Assembly (NCBI RefSeq): GCF_008830365.1 | Contig: NZ_WBKI01000008.1 | Span: forward strand, 124,001-188,000 | Direction of reading: 5' to 3' | Length of the DNA stretch: 64,000 nt | From: Serratia proteamaculans | Lineage (GTDB): Bacteria > Pseudomonadota > Gammaproteobacteria > Enterobacterales > Enterobacteriaceae | Shown: positions 8,672-17,372 of the stretch, one piece after another | How the letters are laid out: each line of letters opens with the position of its first letter | How positions within the stretch are numbered: the stretch's first letter is position 1 | Translations under genes and position numbers: made by a program | The notes under the pieces: generated by a model | What the model was told of the DNA's origin: nothing | What the model saw: the letters and a program-made list of their open reading frames with translations, nothing else | Databases searched by the model: none

Positions 8672-8931
8672 ATACGCTGGCCGCCCGTTTCCACAGTGAA
8701 ACCCATTACGCCATTCCGCATGCGGACTTCCTGCGTCTTCAGCACGCGCATTCTACCGGCGTGCTGTTCCTCGACATGCTGGACAGCCTTGACCTGAGCG
8801 GGCAACGTCCCGACGGCTTTCAACAGGCGGCTTTCGCCTCCGTCATCGCCGTGCTGACTGACCAGCTCGGCCACGTCGTCAACACCTGTGAACCCCAACT
8901 TCTTGCCAGCATGGAGGCACCCGCCGCATGA
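8668..8931 (+). CDS. Small hypothetical protein of P4-like operons
   Basis: An 87-residue soluble protein beginning MNTLAARFHSETHYAIPHADFLRLQH. It overlaps its neighbours on both sides by ATGA junctions, so it is part of the same polycistron. The middle (FLDMLDSLDLSGQRPDGFQQAAFASVIAVL, described as amphipathic helices) suggests a small helical protein. No catalytic or DNA-binding motif is evident. Position between the Icd-like gene and the alpha operon's last small gene is typical of satellites. Confidence 0.65.
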   Translation: MNTLAARFHSETHYAIPHADFLRLQHAHSTGVLFLDMLDSLDLSGQRPDGFQQAAFASVIAVLTDQLGHVVNTCEPQLLASMEAPAA

Positions 8932-9263
8932 GTACCCAATCCTGTTTACCGATTGAAGTCCGTACCGCCGTTTTCCGTCGCGCCGTGGCACAGGCCTATA
9001 GCGACACCTGCGCCTTTTACCGGGTGAGCCTCGGCTACACGCTGGACGAACTGCAGATGCTGATTGCCAATCGCCTGGAAGGGTACTTTGTGCAACAGCA
9101 TGGTGCGGAAGCGGGCATGGACATGGCGTGCACCATGCTCAGCGATATGGTGCAGCCGGATGTGTTGGTGGCACCGCCGCGCCTGACAACACTGGGGCAA
9201 AAGCTGATGGACGAGCTGTGCTGCGACCATCTGGCAACTGCCAGCCACGCTACCGTGCATTAA
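8928..9263 (+). CDS. Small P4-like operon protein (DUF5375-like)
   Basis: A 111-residue protein: IEVRTAVFRRAVAQAYSDTCAF, then YTLDELQMLIANRLEGYFVQQHG and a short region ending in DELCCDHLATA. I associate this pattern with the DUF5375 proteins found just upstream of P4 alpha genes, but this is from memory. It starts within the stop of the preceding gene and ends 14 bases before alpha. It is predicted to be helical and cytosolic; the function is unknown. Confidence 0.6.
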   Translation: MSTQSCLPIEVRTAVFRRAVAQAYSDTCAFYRVSLGYTLDELQMLIANRLEGYFVQQHGAEAGMDMACTMLSDMVQPDVLVAPPRLTTLGQKLMDELCCDHLATASHATVH

Positions 9264-9277
9264 GGGAGAACAAGACG

Positions 9278-11611
9278 ATGAATGCCCATTTCGTATCACA
9301 GACCGTACGCACCGCCACCGGCCAATGGCCGGTGATACTCCCGGCCCTCGGCATTGCCCTGCAACCGAACGGCAAGCCCCAACCGTGCCCGGCCTGCGGC
9401 GGTAAAGACCGTTTTCGCTTTGATAACCAACAAGGGCGCGGCACCTGGTTCTGTAATCAGTGCGGCAGCGGTGATGGTCTGAATCTGGTTGAGAAAGCAC
9501 TGGCCGTGACCGCCAAAGAGGCCGCCGTGAAAGTGGCCGGGGTATTGGGTGAGCAAACCGAACCCGTATGGTCGGAGCAGAACCTTCAACAGGAACAGCA
9601 AGACAAAGCACAGGTGCGCCATCATGCGGCACAGCAGGCCAGACAACTGCTTGCCAGCGCCCGGCAACACGCGGGGAATGCCTACCTGACCGCCAAAGGT
9701 TGGCCAGACAGCGACACCCTGACATTACAAGGGCCGCCACTGCGCGTGGGCGGCATCACTTACCAGCCCGGCGACCTGTTGTTACCCCTGACCGACAGCG
9801 CCGGTGAGGTGGTCAACGTCCAGTTGATTAACGCCGCAGGTGACAAGCGCACGCTGGCCGGGGGGCAGGTGAAAGACGCCTGCCATTTCCTGTCTGGTCA
9901 GAATACTGACGTTATCTGGCTGACCGAGGGCTATGCCACCGGCCTGACCGTACATCAATTGACAGGGGAAAGTGTCTGCGTGGCTCTCAGTGCCAATAAC
10001 CTGCCCGCAATGGCACAGCAACTGCGCACCCGCTACCCTGATGCGGCGTTGCTGCTGGCGGCGGATAATGACGAAAACGGCACCGGCCAGACCCGAGCTG
10101 CCGAGGCTGCCCAATTGAGCTGCGGCAAGCTTGCATTGCCCGCAGAAACCGGTGACTGGAACGACGTTTACCTGCAACAGGGCAAACTGGCCGCGCTCGT
10201 ACAATTGACGGCTTTCAGCCAGCCCCAGCAGCCCAGCCCGTTTGATACGCTTAGCGATGCCGACCTGAAAGCCTTGAGTGCCAGTGAAAAGGCCGAACTG
10301 TTGTCAGAGCATTATGGCAATACCCTGGCGGTGCCATTAGTCGGTGAAGAACTGTGCCGCTATACGCAGGGTGCCTGGCAGGTGCTGCCCCATCGGCAGC
10401 TCAGCCGGGAGATTGCCGCGCTGTTTCAGAAGGTCCGTGCGCCGTTCTCGGCGGCGGGTATCAACAGCATTCTGGATACACTCAAGCTGATGGTGCCGCA
10501 AATGGGCGAACCGGTGCGACGTCTGATAGGTTTTCGTAATGGGGTGTTTGATACCCTCAGCGGACAATTCAGTGCACACCGTAAAGAACACTGGCTGCGT
10601 ACCGTCAACAGCGTGGACTACACCCCACCGCGCTCGGGAGAAAACCTGGCCGACCATGCGCCGCATTTCTGGCAGTGGCTGACGCGGGCGGCAGGGAACA
10701 GCCAGGACAAGCAGGAACGCATTCTGGCGGCACTGTTTATGGTGCTGGCGAACCGGTATGACTGGCAGCTGTTCCTGGAAGTGACCGGTCCCGGTGGCAG
10801 TGGCAAAAGCGTGATGGCCTCCATTGCCCGCTTGCTGGCAGGCGCAGATAACACCACCTCTGCGACCATCGACAACCTGGAATCGGCACGGGAGCGCGCC
10901 TCTGTGGTGGGGTTTTCGCTGATAATCCTGCCCGACCAGGAGAAATGGAGCGGTGACGGTGCAGGTATTAAAGCCATTACTGGGGGCGATGCGGTGGCTA
11001 TCGACCCGAAATACCGCGATGCCTACTCTACCTATATCCCGGCCGTGATTCTGGCGGTGAATAACAACCCGATGCGCTTCAGTGACCGCAGCGGCGGTGT
11101 CTCGCGTCGACGGGTGATCATCACATTTCCGGAAGCGATACCGGCGAAGGAACGTGACCCGCAGCTGTTGGAGAAAATCAGTGGAGAGTTGGCGGTCATT
11201 GTCCGTCACCTGATGCAACACTTTGCCAACCCGAACGATGCCCGTGAGTTGCTGCAGGCGCAGCAGAGTTCGGAAGAAGCATTAGCCGTCAAACGTCAGT
11301 CCGACCCGTTAATGGACTTCTGCGGCTACCTGACAACCCTGAATACCCCGGCGGGCATGCTGATGGGGAACGGGAATATCAGACCGGCCAATCCGCGCCG
11401 TTACCTCTATCACGCCTACCTGTCATTTATGGAGGCACGCGGGCATCAAAATACCATGAACCTGACCTCATTCGGGTTAGCCGTACCGCAAACGCTCAAA
11501 GAGCATGAGCTGACATTGCTTAAACGCAGAACCAATCAGGGTATGCAAACCAACCTGACGTTGAGTGAGGAGTGCGAGGCGGACTGGTTACCCAAGTGTG
11601 ATATCGCATAA
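9278..11611 (+). CDS. P4-type alpha protein: primase-helicase and origin-binding protein
   Basis: A 777-residue protein, the same length as phage P4 alpha. The N-terminal zinc ribbon is CPAC (C37, C40) and CNQC (C59, C62) around GGKDRFRFDN. A TOPRIM-like primase core follows, with LAADNDENGTG near residue 265. The C-terminal SF3-type helicase has Walker A GPGGSGKS at 504-511. The extreme C-terminus should bind origin iterons. It would initiate replication of the excised circle. GGGAG upstream of ATG 9278 decides the start. It is intact, so autonomous replication of the excised island is possible. Confidence 0.93.
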   Translation: MNAHFVSQTVRTATGQWPVILPALGIALQPNGKPQPCPACGGKDRFRFDNQQGRGTWFCNQCGSGDGLNLVEKALAVTAKEAAVKVAGVLGEQTEPVWSEQNLQQEQQDKAQVRHHAAQQARQLLASARQHAGNAYLTAKGWPDSDTLTLQGPPLRVGGITYQPGDLLLPLTDSAGEVVNVQLINAAGDKRTLAGGQVKDACHFLSGQNTDVIWLTEGYATGLTVHQLTGESVCVALSANNLPAMAQQLRTRYPDAALLLAADNDENGTGQTRAAEAAQLSCGKLALPAETGDWNDVYLQQGKLAALVQLTAFSQPQQPSPFDTLSDADLKALSASEKAELLSEHYGNTLAVPLVGEELCRYTQGAWQVLPHRQLSREIAALFQKVRAPFSAAGINSILDTLKLMVPQMGEPVRRLIGFRNGVFDTLSGQFSAHRKEHWLRTVNSVDYTPPRSGENLADHAPHFWQWLTRAAGNSQDKQERILAALFMVLANRYDWQLFLEVTGPGGSGKSVMASIARLLAGADNTTSATIDNLESARERASVVGFSLIILPDQEKWSGDGAGIKAITGGDAVAIDPKYRDAYSTYIPAVILAVNNNPMRFSDRSGGVSRRRVIITFPEAIPAKERDPQLLEKISGELAVIVRHLMQHFANPNDARELLQAQQSSEEALAVKRQSDPLMDFCGYLTTLNTPAGMLMGNGNIRPANPRRYLYHAYLSFMEARGHQNTMNLTSFGLAVPQTLKEHELTLLKRRTNQGMQTNLTLSEECEADWLPKCDIA

Positions 11612-12068
11612 AGTGACGTTGACGATCGGTGTGGCCGATCAATAGGCGGTTATTGATCTGCCGAACCCATTGGACGCCTGCTGATGAGGTTGCCTATAGT
11701 GGCAGTGAACAAAATACACACGGCAACACCAGGGCATCGCGCGGGCCACATTGCGGCTGATATAATAAAGAAAGTCCCCCCAAACCGGCTTAGGCCGGTT
11801 TTTTCTCTTAGCCTAAGCTCTTCAAACGAAGTGCCTCGTGAAACAGTAATGAGAGGTAGAAGTTAATTTTTTTATTTTAATTAGTCGATATGGGAGGAAC
11901 ATAAGGGACAGTAAATCCTTTATAGCTGGTCAAACAGTGTTGGAGGTAAACATCACAGTGAGCGTAAATACTCATACCGGCAGGCGTTGCAGGACAGGCT
12001 TGCCGGTAGCTTGCCGGTAGAATGTTATGCAGTTCGCTATCCTGCCTTACCTGTTGTCCTCCCGATGT
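11612..12068. other. Convergent intergenic region after alpha
   Basis: This separates the satellite module from the surface-structure cargo, with alpha and the FKBP gene converging on it. It contains two inverted repeats (GATCGG/CCGATC near 11625-11640; ATCAATAGGCGGTTATTGAT at 11639-11658), a clear intrinsic terminator at 11783-11804, and otherwise nothing I can identify. Confidence 0.5.
11783..11804 (+). terminator. Terminator of the alpha operon
   Basis: A 7-bp perfect stem AACCGGC/GCCGGTT with loop TTAG, followed by TTTT, 170 bases after the alpha stop codon. Confidence 0.85.
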
Positions 12069-13400
12069 TCACTCTCTCTTTACTTTCTCACGTTGATGCT
12101 TTCCCGGGTACATTTCCGCAATACGCAACTGATATACCATGGTGGCGTTTGGCGGCACTTTGGGTGGGTAGCCTTTCTCGCCGTAAGCCAATTCTGGCGG
12201 CACCACCAGGGTCATTGAACCGTGGTTTTTCAGCAGCGAGATGGCTTCTTTAAATAACGGCGGGAAATCCGCCACCGGTTGCGATAGCGTTGCGCCGCTG
12301 GCATCCATATCCTGGATTACCGTGCCGTCGGTTAGCATCTCTTTCACTACCACATCAACGCTTGCCCCTGCGGCGATCGCCGTGTCCCCGGCATAGTCAA
12401 TTTTGTACCAGAACCCGCTGTCGGCCTGTTTCACCTGTTTGTTTTGTTTGAACTTCGCCAGATAGTCGCTGGCGGACTTGGTCTGGCCGTTCAGGGTTTT
12501 CTCACGTGCCGTATTCACTTCTTTATCCGCACTGGCGAGCGCGGCATTGAGCACGTCGTCAGCCAACCGGCGTTCGCCAGCAAAGGTGTCGCTAATGCCA
12601 GCCAGTATCAGTTGCTTATCGGTTTTCACTCCCCAGCGTGAACGTTCCGCCTGCATTTGCAGTATCTCCTCACCCAGCGAAACACCCGCAGCATAATCCT
12701 GTCGATTTTTTGCCGTTTTAAGGCCCTCAGCGCTCACCTGTTGCGGTGAATTCGCCTGTGCTGCGCTTAGCTGCGTTCGCAACTGGGTGATTTGCACCTC
12801 ATTGTTTTTGCGTAACGCTGCCAGGGCGTTATCGCTCTGCGTTACCCGGCGTTCAGCGTCGGTTCTTGCCAGCAGCAGTTGATGCTGGAGATCGCTATTT
12901 TTCGATGTCAACGTGGCTAACTGGGTACGTTGTTGTTCGGCCTGTTTTAATTGCTCAGCCGCCTGCTGCTCGGTGGGCGTGACGGCTAACGCCTGCCGCA
13001 GGTTTTTTGCCAGTTGGCTGATACCGGTGAAATCGATAGCGGGTGTTTTCACCTCTTCTGGCTGTTGCTCTCGCAGAGCAGCAAGCTGTTGTTTGAGCTC
13101 GGTGATGGTGGCCTGCTGGCGTTGCACCTCTGCGTCCTTGGTTTGCCAACGGCCGGGGCGAGGCTTGGGTTCGGTGATGGCAGGTTTCGCCGAACGCGAG
13201 ATTATTTTCTCGGCTTGTTTGCCAGGTTCCGAGTTGCGTTGCGGCTCTTTTTTGGGTGGCGTTTGTTGCTGATATTGCTCGGCAAATTGCAGCAAGGCGG
13301 GAATGTTATTTTGCGGGTTGGTCTCGGCGTGCGCGATAAAGGCGGGTAACAGCCCGCCAAACATACCCAACCAGGCGAGATGTGGCATGTCTATTTTCAT
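12069..13400 (-). CDS. Periplasmic FKBP-type peptidyl-prolyl isomerase with long coiled coil
   Basis: A 443-residue exported protein (signal peptide to about AHA25). A Gln/Lys-rich coiled-coil section spans roughly residues 80-245. It is followed by an FKBP_N-like dimerisation segment (YAAGVSLGEEILQMQAERSRWGVK, ISDTFAGERRL) and a C-terminal FKBP domain (FWYKIDYAGDTAIAAGASVDV, FPPLFKEAISLL, TLVVPPELAYGEKGYP). It would catalyse proline isomerisation, probably assisting folding of exported proteins such as pilins. FklB/FkpA lack the ~200-residue insertion, so this is an unusual architecture. Its start overlaps the lipoprotein stop, making it the last gene of the leftward glycosyltransferase operon. 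Confidence 0.85.
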   Translation of the reverse strand: MKIDMPHLAWLGMFGGLLPAFIAHAETNPQNNIPALLQFAEQYQQQTPPKKEPQRNSEPGKQAEKIISRSAKPAITEPKPRPGRWQTKDAEVQRQQATITELKQQLAALREQQPEEVKTPAIDFTGISQLAKNLRQALAVTPTEQQAAEQLKQAEQQRTQLATLTSKNSDLQHQLLLARTDAERRVTQSDNALAALRKNNEVQITQLRTQLSAAQANSPQQVSAEGLKTAKNRQDYAAGVSLGEEILQMQAERSRWGVKTDKQLILAGISDTFAGERRLADDVLNAALASADKEVNTAREKTLNGQTKSASDYLAKFKQNKQVKQADSGFWYKIDYAGDTAIAAGASVDVVVKEMLTDGTVIQDMDASGATLSQPVADFPPLFKEAISLLKNHGSMTLVVPPELAYGEKGYPPKVPPNATMVYQLRIAEMYPGKHQREKVKRE

Positions 13401-13795
13401 TGTGCAGACTCACCGCGTTCGGCAAGGCCCAGCAGCACCGCCTGATCGATCTGCGCGCACAGTTTATTGACGCGATAACGGTACAGGGCATCGACGGTGT
13501 CCTGGGTTTCCGCATTCACCCGGGTGCGCAACCCGGAATACTGGGCTGCGCCGTTCATCAGGCGATCGAAATCCTGTTTATAGCCGGTGAACTGCTTGGG
13601 TTGTACCGTACGCAGGGCCTCCAGTTCTTTCTGGCATTGTTGCAGGCGTGCCGCCTCCAGTTCTGCCTGGGTTGGGGTCTGCGTTTTCTGTTCAGGGAGC
13701 GGTTTCTTCGCGGTTTTTTGTGCAGTCTGGCAACCCGTCAGTATTAGAGCAAAAGCCAAAACGCTGGCCTGTAATACGATCTGATGATGTTTCAT
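13397..13795 (-). CDS. Small lipoprotein
   Basis: A 132-residue protein with a lipoprotein signal (ALILTGCQT; the lipobox Cys follows LTG), then a Lys/Gln/Ala-rich charged linker and a helical C-terminus. ATG 13795 is chosen because AAGGAAGACA precedes it; a frame extension to 13825 has no such site. It lies between the LuxR-type regulator and the FKBP gene in one operon, with a 4-base overlap to the latter, so a shared envelope role is likely. No enzymatic motif is visible. Confidence 0.75.
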   Translation of the reverse strand: MKHHQIVLQASVLAFALILTGCQTAQKTAKKPLPEQKTQTPTQAELEAARLQQCQKELEALRTVQPKQFTGYKQDFDRLMNGAAQYSGLRTRVNAETQDTVDALYRYRVNKLCAQIDQAVLLGLAERGESAQ

Positions 13796-13834
13796 TGTCT
13801 TCCTTGTTTCTCGATGTTTTTTCATTGTTTTGGG

Positions 13835-14428
13835 TTACGCGGACGTTCGCGTAATTGGGTTGTTGATCAGCCAGTCATGTAATTCTGTGGTGCGCTTAAG
13901 CCGCAATTTGTCCATTGCGGCCCGCTTATGGCTACTTACCGTTTTTTCATGTAACTGCATGTTGTCGGCGATCTTATTAACCCTCATGCCTTTGGAAACG
14001 TAATACATCACTTCTTGCTGGCGTGGCGTCAGTAAGTCCACTGAATTGAAACCGGCAGCCAGTTCCGGATGGCTATAGGGGACCTTTTTACTGAGTGCTT
14101 CATCCACCAGTGCCAGTAGAACGGTGCAAGACTGGCGCCGATTAAACACGCGTTGAAGAATGCGGTTTGTCAGGGGCGTTTTATCGCCAGAGGTAATGAT
14201 GAATAGCCTGGATGACAGATAGCGTTCAGTCAGTAGCCCTCTCGGAATCTGGCTACCAGAGTAACCTGGTGCCCAGAAGATCAAATCAGCCATGGGGTAC
14301 GACAGCGGGTTGTTCATAAAGCGCAAAGCGATGCCTTTGGCATGAAAATGCGCTGTTAATAGTTTTGTTATCCCGGCGGCGAAAAATTGATCCGGATCTA
14401 TGATCAGTACTTTTAATCTCGGTGTCAT
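13835..14428 (-). CDS. LuxR/FimZ-type response-regulator-like transcription factor
   Basis: A 197-residue protein. Residues 1-110 resemble a receiver fold (LKVLIIDPDQFFAAGITKLL) but lack a convincing phospho-acceptor Asp. A classic LuxR helix-turn-helix follows at about 130-190 (LTPRQQEVMYYVSKGMRVNKIADNM, EKTVSSHKRAAMDKLRL). Such FimZ/RcsB-like proteins control fimbrial promoters. It overlaps the oligosaccharyltransferase gene by 4 bases (ATGA). A paralogous gene (29668-30252) lies at the end of the second fimbrial locus, which suggests regulation of the adjacent pilin promoters. Confidence 0.82.
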   Translation of the reverse strand: MTPRLKVLIIDPDQFFAAGITKLLTAHFHAKGIALRFMNNPLSYPMADLIFWAPGYSGSQIPRGLLTERYLSSRLFIITSGDKTPLTNRILQRVFNRRQSCTVLLALVDEALSKKVPYSHPELAAGFNSVDLLTPRQQEVMYYVSKGMRVNKIADNMQLHEKTVSSHKRAAMDKLRLKRTTELHDWLINNPITRTSA

Positions 14429-16212
14429 AAAACAGCTTCCGGCCGTTGTTGTGGGATAAAGGGGGCTAGAAAACGTTCGTCGTTAGGGAACAGGCTGTGT
14501 GCCTCCTGGCGTAATTTGTGGTGGGTTTGCGCATCTTGCCTGTATTGCGCGATAGCCAGCCAGGAAGCGTAAACGTTCTTGTCGACCCGGCGGGAAAGGT
14601 AGTCGTGCGCCCAGCGTACATAGCCGTCGAGCAGAGCAGGATCGCGGGTTTGGTTAAAGGCCAGCAGAGCGTGTGTCTGTTGGTCGTAGTGCCAGCGTTC
14701 GCTATTCACCCACAGGTCATATTTCATCGCCGTACGGGCTGGCTCAATGTTGGCTAAATGGTTACGTTCAACGGTGGTTAATGCCAGGTTGGCATACAGT
14801 CCACAACCCGCAAGCAGCAGAGTTGCGATGGACAGCGCCGGGATCATGCCGCCAAGAAAGGCACTTGTGGGTGCTGAAAGCGAACGTCGCTCTGTTACTC
14901 CGCTGGTCAGCCGATCCAACTGTGCCAGCAGCAGTAAAAAGATCGCCCAGTGTGCGGTGGAAAGAATAAAGGGGTATTCGGTTTGGGTGTGCAGCAACAT
15001 GGGTAGTAACACGATGCAAAGTGCGGACGCTTCACCTGCCGGGTGTTTCGATATACGGCTATTGGCGCGATCCTGCTTTAATGCCGCCCTGACCAGATTC
15101 AGCCCATACCCTAACAGCAATAGCATACCAGCCAGTGCCACCAGGCCCCCTTCAACCCACCAAAGCAGTAGTTCATTGTGCGGATGCCGGGCGATTTCGG
15201 TGATAGCTGTGGGTGGCGTCTGAGCCAGGCGAAAATGCTGAAAACTGTACTCGAAACCGCCGTAGCCCCAGCCGAATAGCGGTTTCTGACCAATCATCGC
15301 CAGCGTATCGCGCAGCATGGTGTAACGCGCATGGTTGGAGAAATCATGGCTAACATAGCGCAGGCCATCTTCTGCATAAAACCCCTGTAACAGCGCCGTT
15401 ACGCCAATCAGCAACCCTGCGGATATCAGCCCGGCAGCTTGTTTGGTTCGCCGGGGGGCCACATGCCTATAACGGCATAAAAACAGCAATGCAACGGCCG
15501 CTCCGGTTAACCAGCCAATTCGTGACTGCAGCCAGACCAGCACAACCGGGAACAGTACCAACAATAGCCCTAACCCACGGGTTCGCAGGCGCTCATGGCG
15601 GCCTTTGCTGCAGGTAAAGCCGGGGAGCAGAAACAGCATTAACGTCAACGCCATTCCGGTAGCAATAAAACTGGCTAACACGTTTGCCTGTTGGAACACC
15701 CCATAGGCTCGGCCATGTAGCACCGGGTAGGCAAACCACGCAGGGATCATTGTCGGTACGGTGAACTGCAACAGAGCGATAAATGCCTGGAAAGCGGTGG
15801 CTGCCAAAATTGCGTAATATAGCCAGTAGCGGCAAAAGCGAGGTCTGTTGTACTGCAGCAACGACAAATAGAAAACCCAGCCGCCCAGTAGCCCCAACCA
15901 GCGTGCGACAGCGACGTCGTGCCAGGGTGAGGATGTATACAGCAAAGGAATGCCCAAAATCACAATGCCGAACAATAACCCGCAGGCCGTCGTGGTGAGA
16001 TGAACGGTTCGGCCTGCGGGCAGTGTCAACCAAATAGCGGTGACGGTGGCGGCCATAGCGGACCAGGAAATAATATTCTGTGGCAGCGTTAATCCACTCC
16101 CCCCCATATTAGGTAGATAAAGTGGCATGATAAGCAGTAACCAAAATAATATTATCCCCGATGGTAACCAGTGACGACGCGTATATTGCGGTAATTGCAT
16201 AAGATTATGCAT
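14425..16212 (-). CDS. PglL-like O-oligosaccharyltransferase (Wzy/WaaL superfamily)
   Basis: A 595-residue inner-membrane protein with about 11-12 transmembrane helices and a soluble C-terminal tail. A large periplasmic loop carries PLFGWGYGGFEYSFQHFRL and HPHN (343-346) followed by ELLLWWVEGGLVAL, the signature of the O-antigen ligase/polymerase superfamily. The C-terminal ~110 residues (NHLANIEPARTAMKYDLWVN onward) resemble the Wzy_C_2 tail typical of PglL protein glycosyltransferases. It would move a lipid-linked glycan onto Ser/Thr of an exported protein. Position beside a pilus operon points to pilin or adhesin as acceptor, by inference. It is first in a four-gene operon. A WaaL-like lipopolysaccharide role cannot be excluded. 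Confidence 0.75.
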   Translation of the reverse strand: MHNLMQLPQYTRRHWLPSGIILFWLLLIMPLYLPNMGGSGLTLPQNIISWSAMAATVTAIWLTLPAGRTVHLTTTACGLLFGIVILGIPLLYTSSPWHDVAVARWLGLLGGWVFYLSLLQYNRPRFCRYWLYYAILAATAFQAFIALLQFTVPTMIPAWFAYPVLHGRAYGVFQQANVLASFIATGMALTLMLFLLPGFTCSKGRHERLRTRGLGLLLVLFPVVLVWLQSRIGWLTGAAVALLFLCRYRHVAPRRTKQAAGLISAGLLIGVTALLQGFYAEDGLRYVSHDFSNHARYTMLRDTLAMIGQKPLFGWGYGGFEYSFQHFRLAQTPPTAITEIARHPHNELLLWWVEGGLVALAGMLLLLGYGLNLVRAALKQDRANSRISKHPAGEASALCIVLLPMLLHTQTEYPFILSTAHWAIFLLLLAQLDRLTSGVTERRSLSAPTSAFLGGMIPALSIATLLLAGCGLYANLALTTVERNHLANIEPARTAMKYDLWVNSERWHYDQQTHALLAFNQTRDPALLDGYVRWAHDYLSRRVDKNVYASWLAIAQYRQDAQTHHKLRQEAHSLFPNDERFLAPFIPQQRPEAVL

Positions 16213-16749
16213 GTTAATTGTTGAGCCTCATTAACGGTCTATACTTTCGTGATACCCCACCTTTGATGGATAGGGGGTAACCTATTGTTATTCATTGAGT
16301 AAAACTATGTTTTCAGCGGAGTATGTCTAGAGTGCCTGCGTGGCGTGTTTTTGCGCATTATCCCACGATTATGTCGCAAATCAACATTTGTCAGATCATT
16401 GCATCGCATATATTTGTTTTTGTAGTGTTATGTTCTTTTCATGGTGCTTTTGGTGGTTTTTTTGTTTTTTCGCGTGACATTATTTAAATTGAATTGGGGT
16501 TTCGTGGCGAAATTGACCTGTGTCTATTTTTTGACTTTTCATCATGTAACTAATTTTGTAATAATATGTTCCGACGCAAAGGGCTTTCGCATTATCAATA
16601 GTGAGTTCCTGATCGTAAATTTGTATCAACTATTATTGTTGTTATCAATAATGTCGTTAAGTATTCAATAAATTCTGAGAGCCGTGTGATATATATTCAA
16701 TATATTCGCATTGGATGCTCTCACCATTAAGCATTTAAAGGAATATAGA
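16213..16749. promoter_or_regulatory. Divergent AT-rich regulatory region of the first fimbrial operon
   Basis: 537 AT-rich bases separate the divergent oligosaccharyltransferase and major pilin genes, so both promoters should lie here. Near the pilin, TGAGAGC (16676-16682) and GCTCTCA (16716-16722) bracket a palindromic ATATATTCAATATATTC core, forming a leader hairpin. I found no long inverted repeats flanking a promoter and no mrpI-like recombinase, so phase inversion as in Proteus mr/p is not supported. Confidence 0.5.
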
Positions 16750-17301
16750 ATGAAACTGAACAAGATTGTTCTGGGTGTCTCTTTGGCCTTCGGGATCGCT
16801 TCTTTTGCTCACGCAGCTGGGGAGGTTGCTTATAAAGAACAGGGCCACGGTACCGTAACCTTTACCGGCTCGATCATTGATGCGCCATGCTCCATCGATC
16901 CAGACACTATCGACCAGACCGTCAACTTGGGGCAGATCTCTAACTCGGCATTGGCTGCAAATAATAAAACGGGCACCTCAATGCCAAAGAATTTCGAAAT
17001 TCGTCTGGAACAATGCAACTTTGGTACTGCAGGTAAGTCCGTTAAAGTAAAATTCACTGGGGTTGAAGGCGTCACGAAAGACACTCTGGGTATTACTGGC
17101 ACAGCTAGTGGCGCCAGCATCGTTTTGAAAGACGGTGGCGGCAATCGGATTACGCTGGGCAAAGCGGCTGAAGCACAGACGCTCCTGACAGGCAATAATA
17201 CCTTGTCATTCTCAGCCTACCTGCAAGGGGACGGCGCGTCCGCGACTATCGTCCCGGGTGACTTCCAGAGCGTGGCTAACTTTGGTTTAGATTACGAGTA
17301 A
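16750..17301 (+). CDS. Major fimbrial subunit (MrpA/PapA-like), operon 1
   Basis: A 183-residue pilin with signal peptide ending SFAHA. The mature protein has the pilin pattern: GHGTVTFTGSIIDAPCSIDPDT (first Cys), NFEIRLEQC (second Cys), and the C-terminal beta-zipper NFGLDYE with penultimate Tyr. It forms the rod by donor-strand exchange. ATG 16750 is preceded by AAAGGAAT. Closely related to the pilin of operon 2 (39629-40159). A strong hairpin follows the stop, consistent with higher expression of this gene than the rest of the operon. Confidence 0.92.
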   Translation: MKLNKIVLGVSLAFGIASFAHAAGEVAYKEQGHGTVTFTGSIIDAPCSIDPDTIDQTVNLGQISNSALAANNKTGTSMPKNFEIRLEQCNFGTAGKSVKVKFTGVEGVTKDTLGITGTASGASIVLKDGGGNRITLGKAAEAQTLLTGNNTLSFSAYLQGDGASATIVPGDFQSVANFGLDYE

Positions 17302-17315
17302 GACCCTAAAAGGTT

Positions 17316-17341
17316 ATGCATGTGGGGTTACCCACATGCAT
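17316..17341 (+). terminator. Hairpin after the major pilin gene, operon 1
   Basis: Perfect 11-bp stem ATGCATGTGGG/CCCACATGCAT with loop GTTA and no T-run. It lies between the major pilin and next gene, where it likely attenuates read-through or protects pilin mRNA. Operon 2 has a counterpart at 39580-39603. Confidence 0.7.
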
Positions 17342-17372
17342 GTCTCCTCAGCAGCCATTTTCGAGCAACTCT

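Noticed and set aside
16213-16749. MrpI-type invertible promoter upstream of the pilin
   Set aside because: No pair of ~20-bp inverted repeats bracketing a promoter and no tyrosine recombinase gene near either fimbrial operon.
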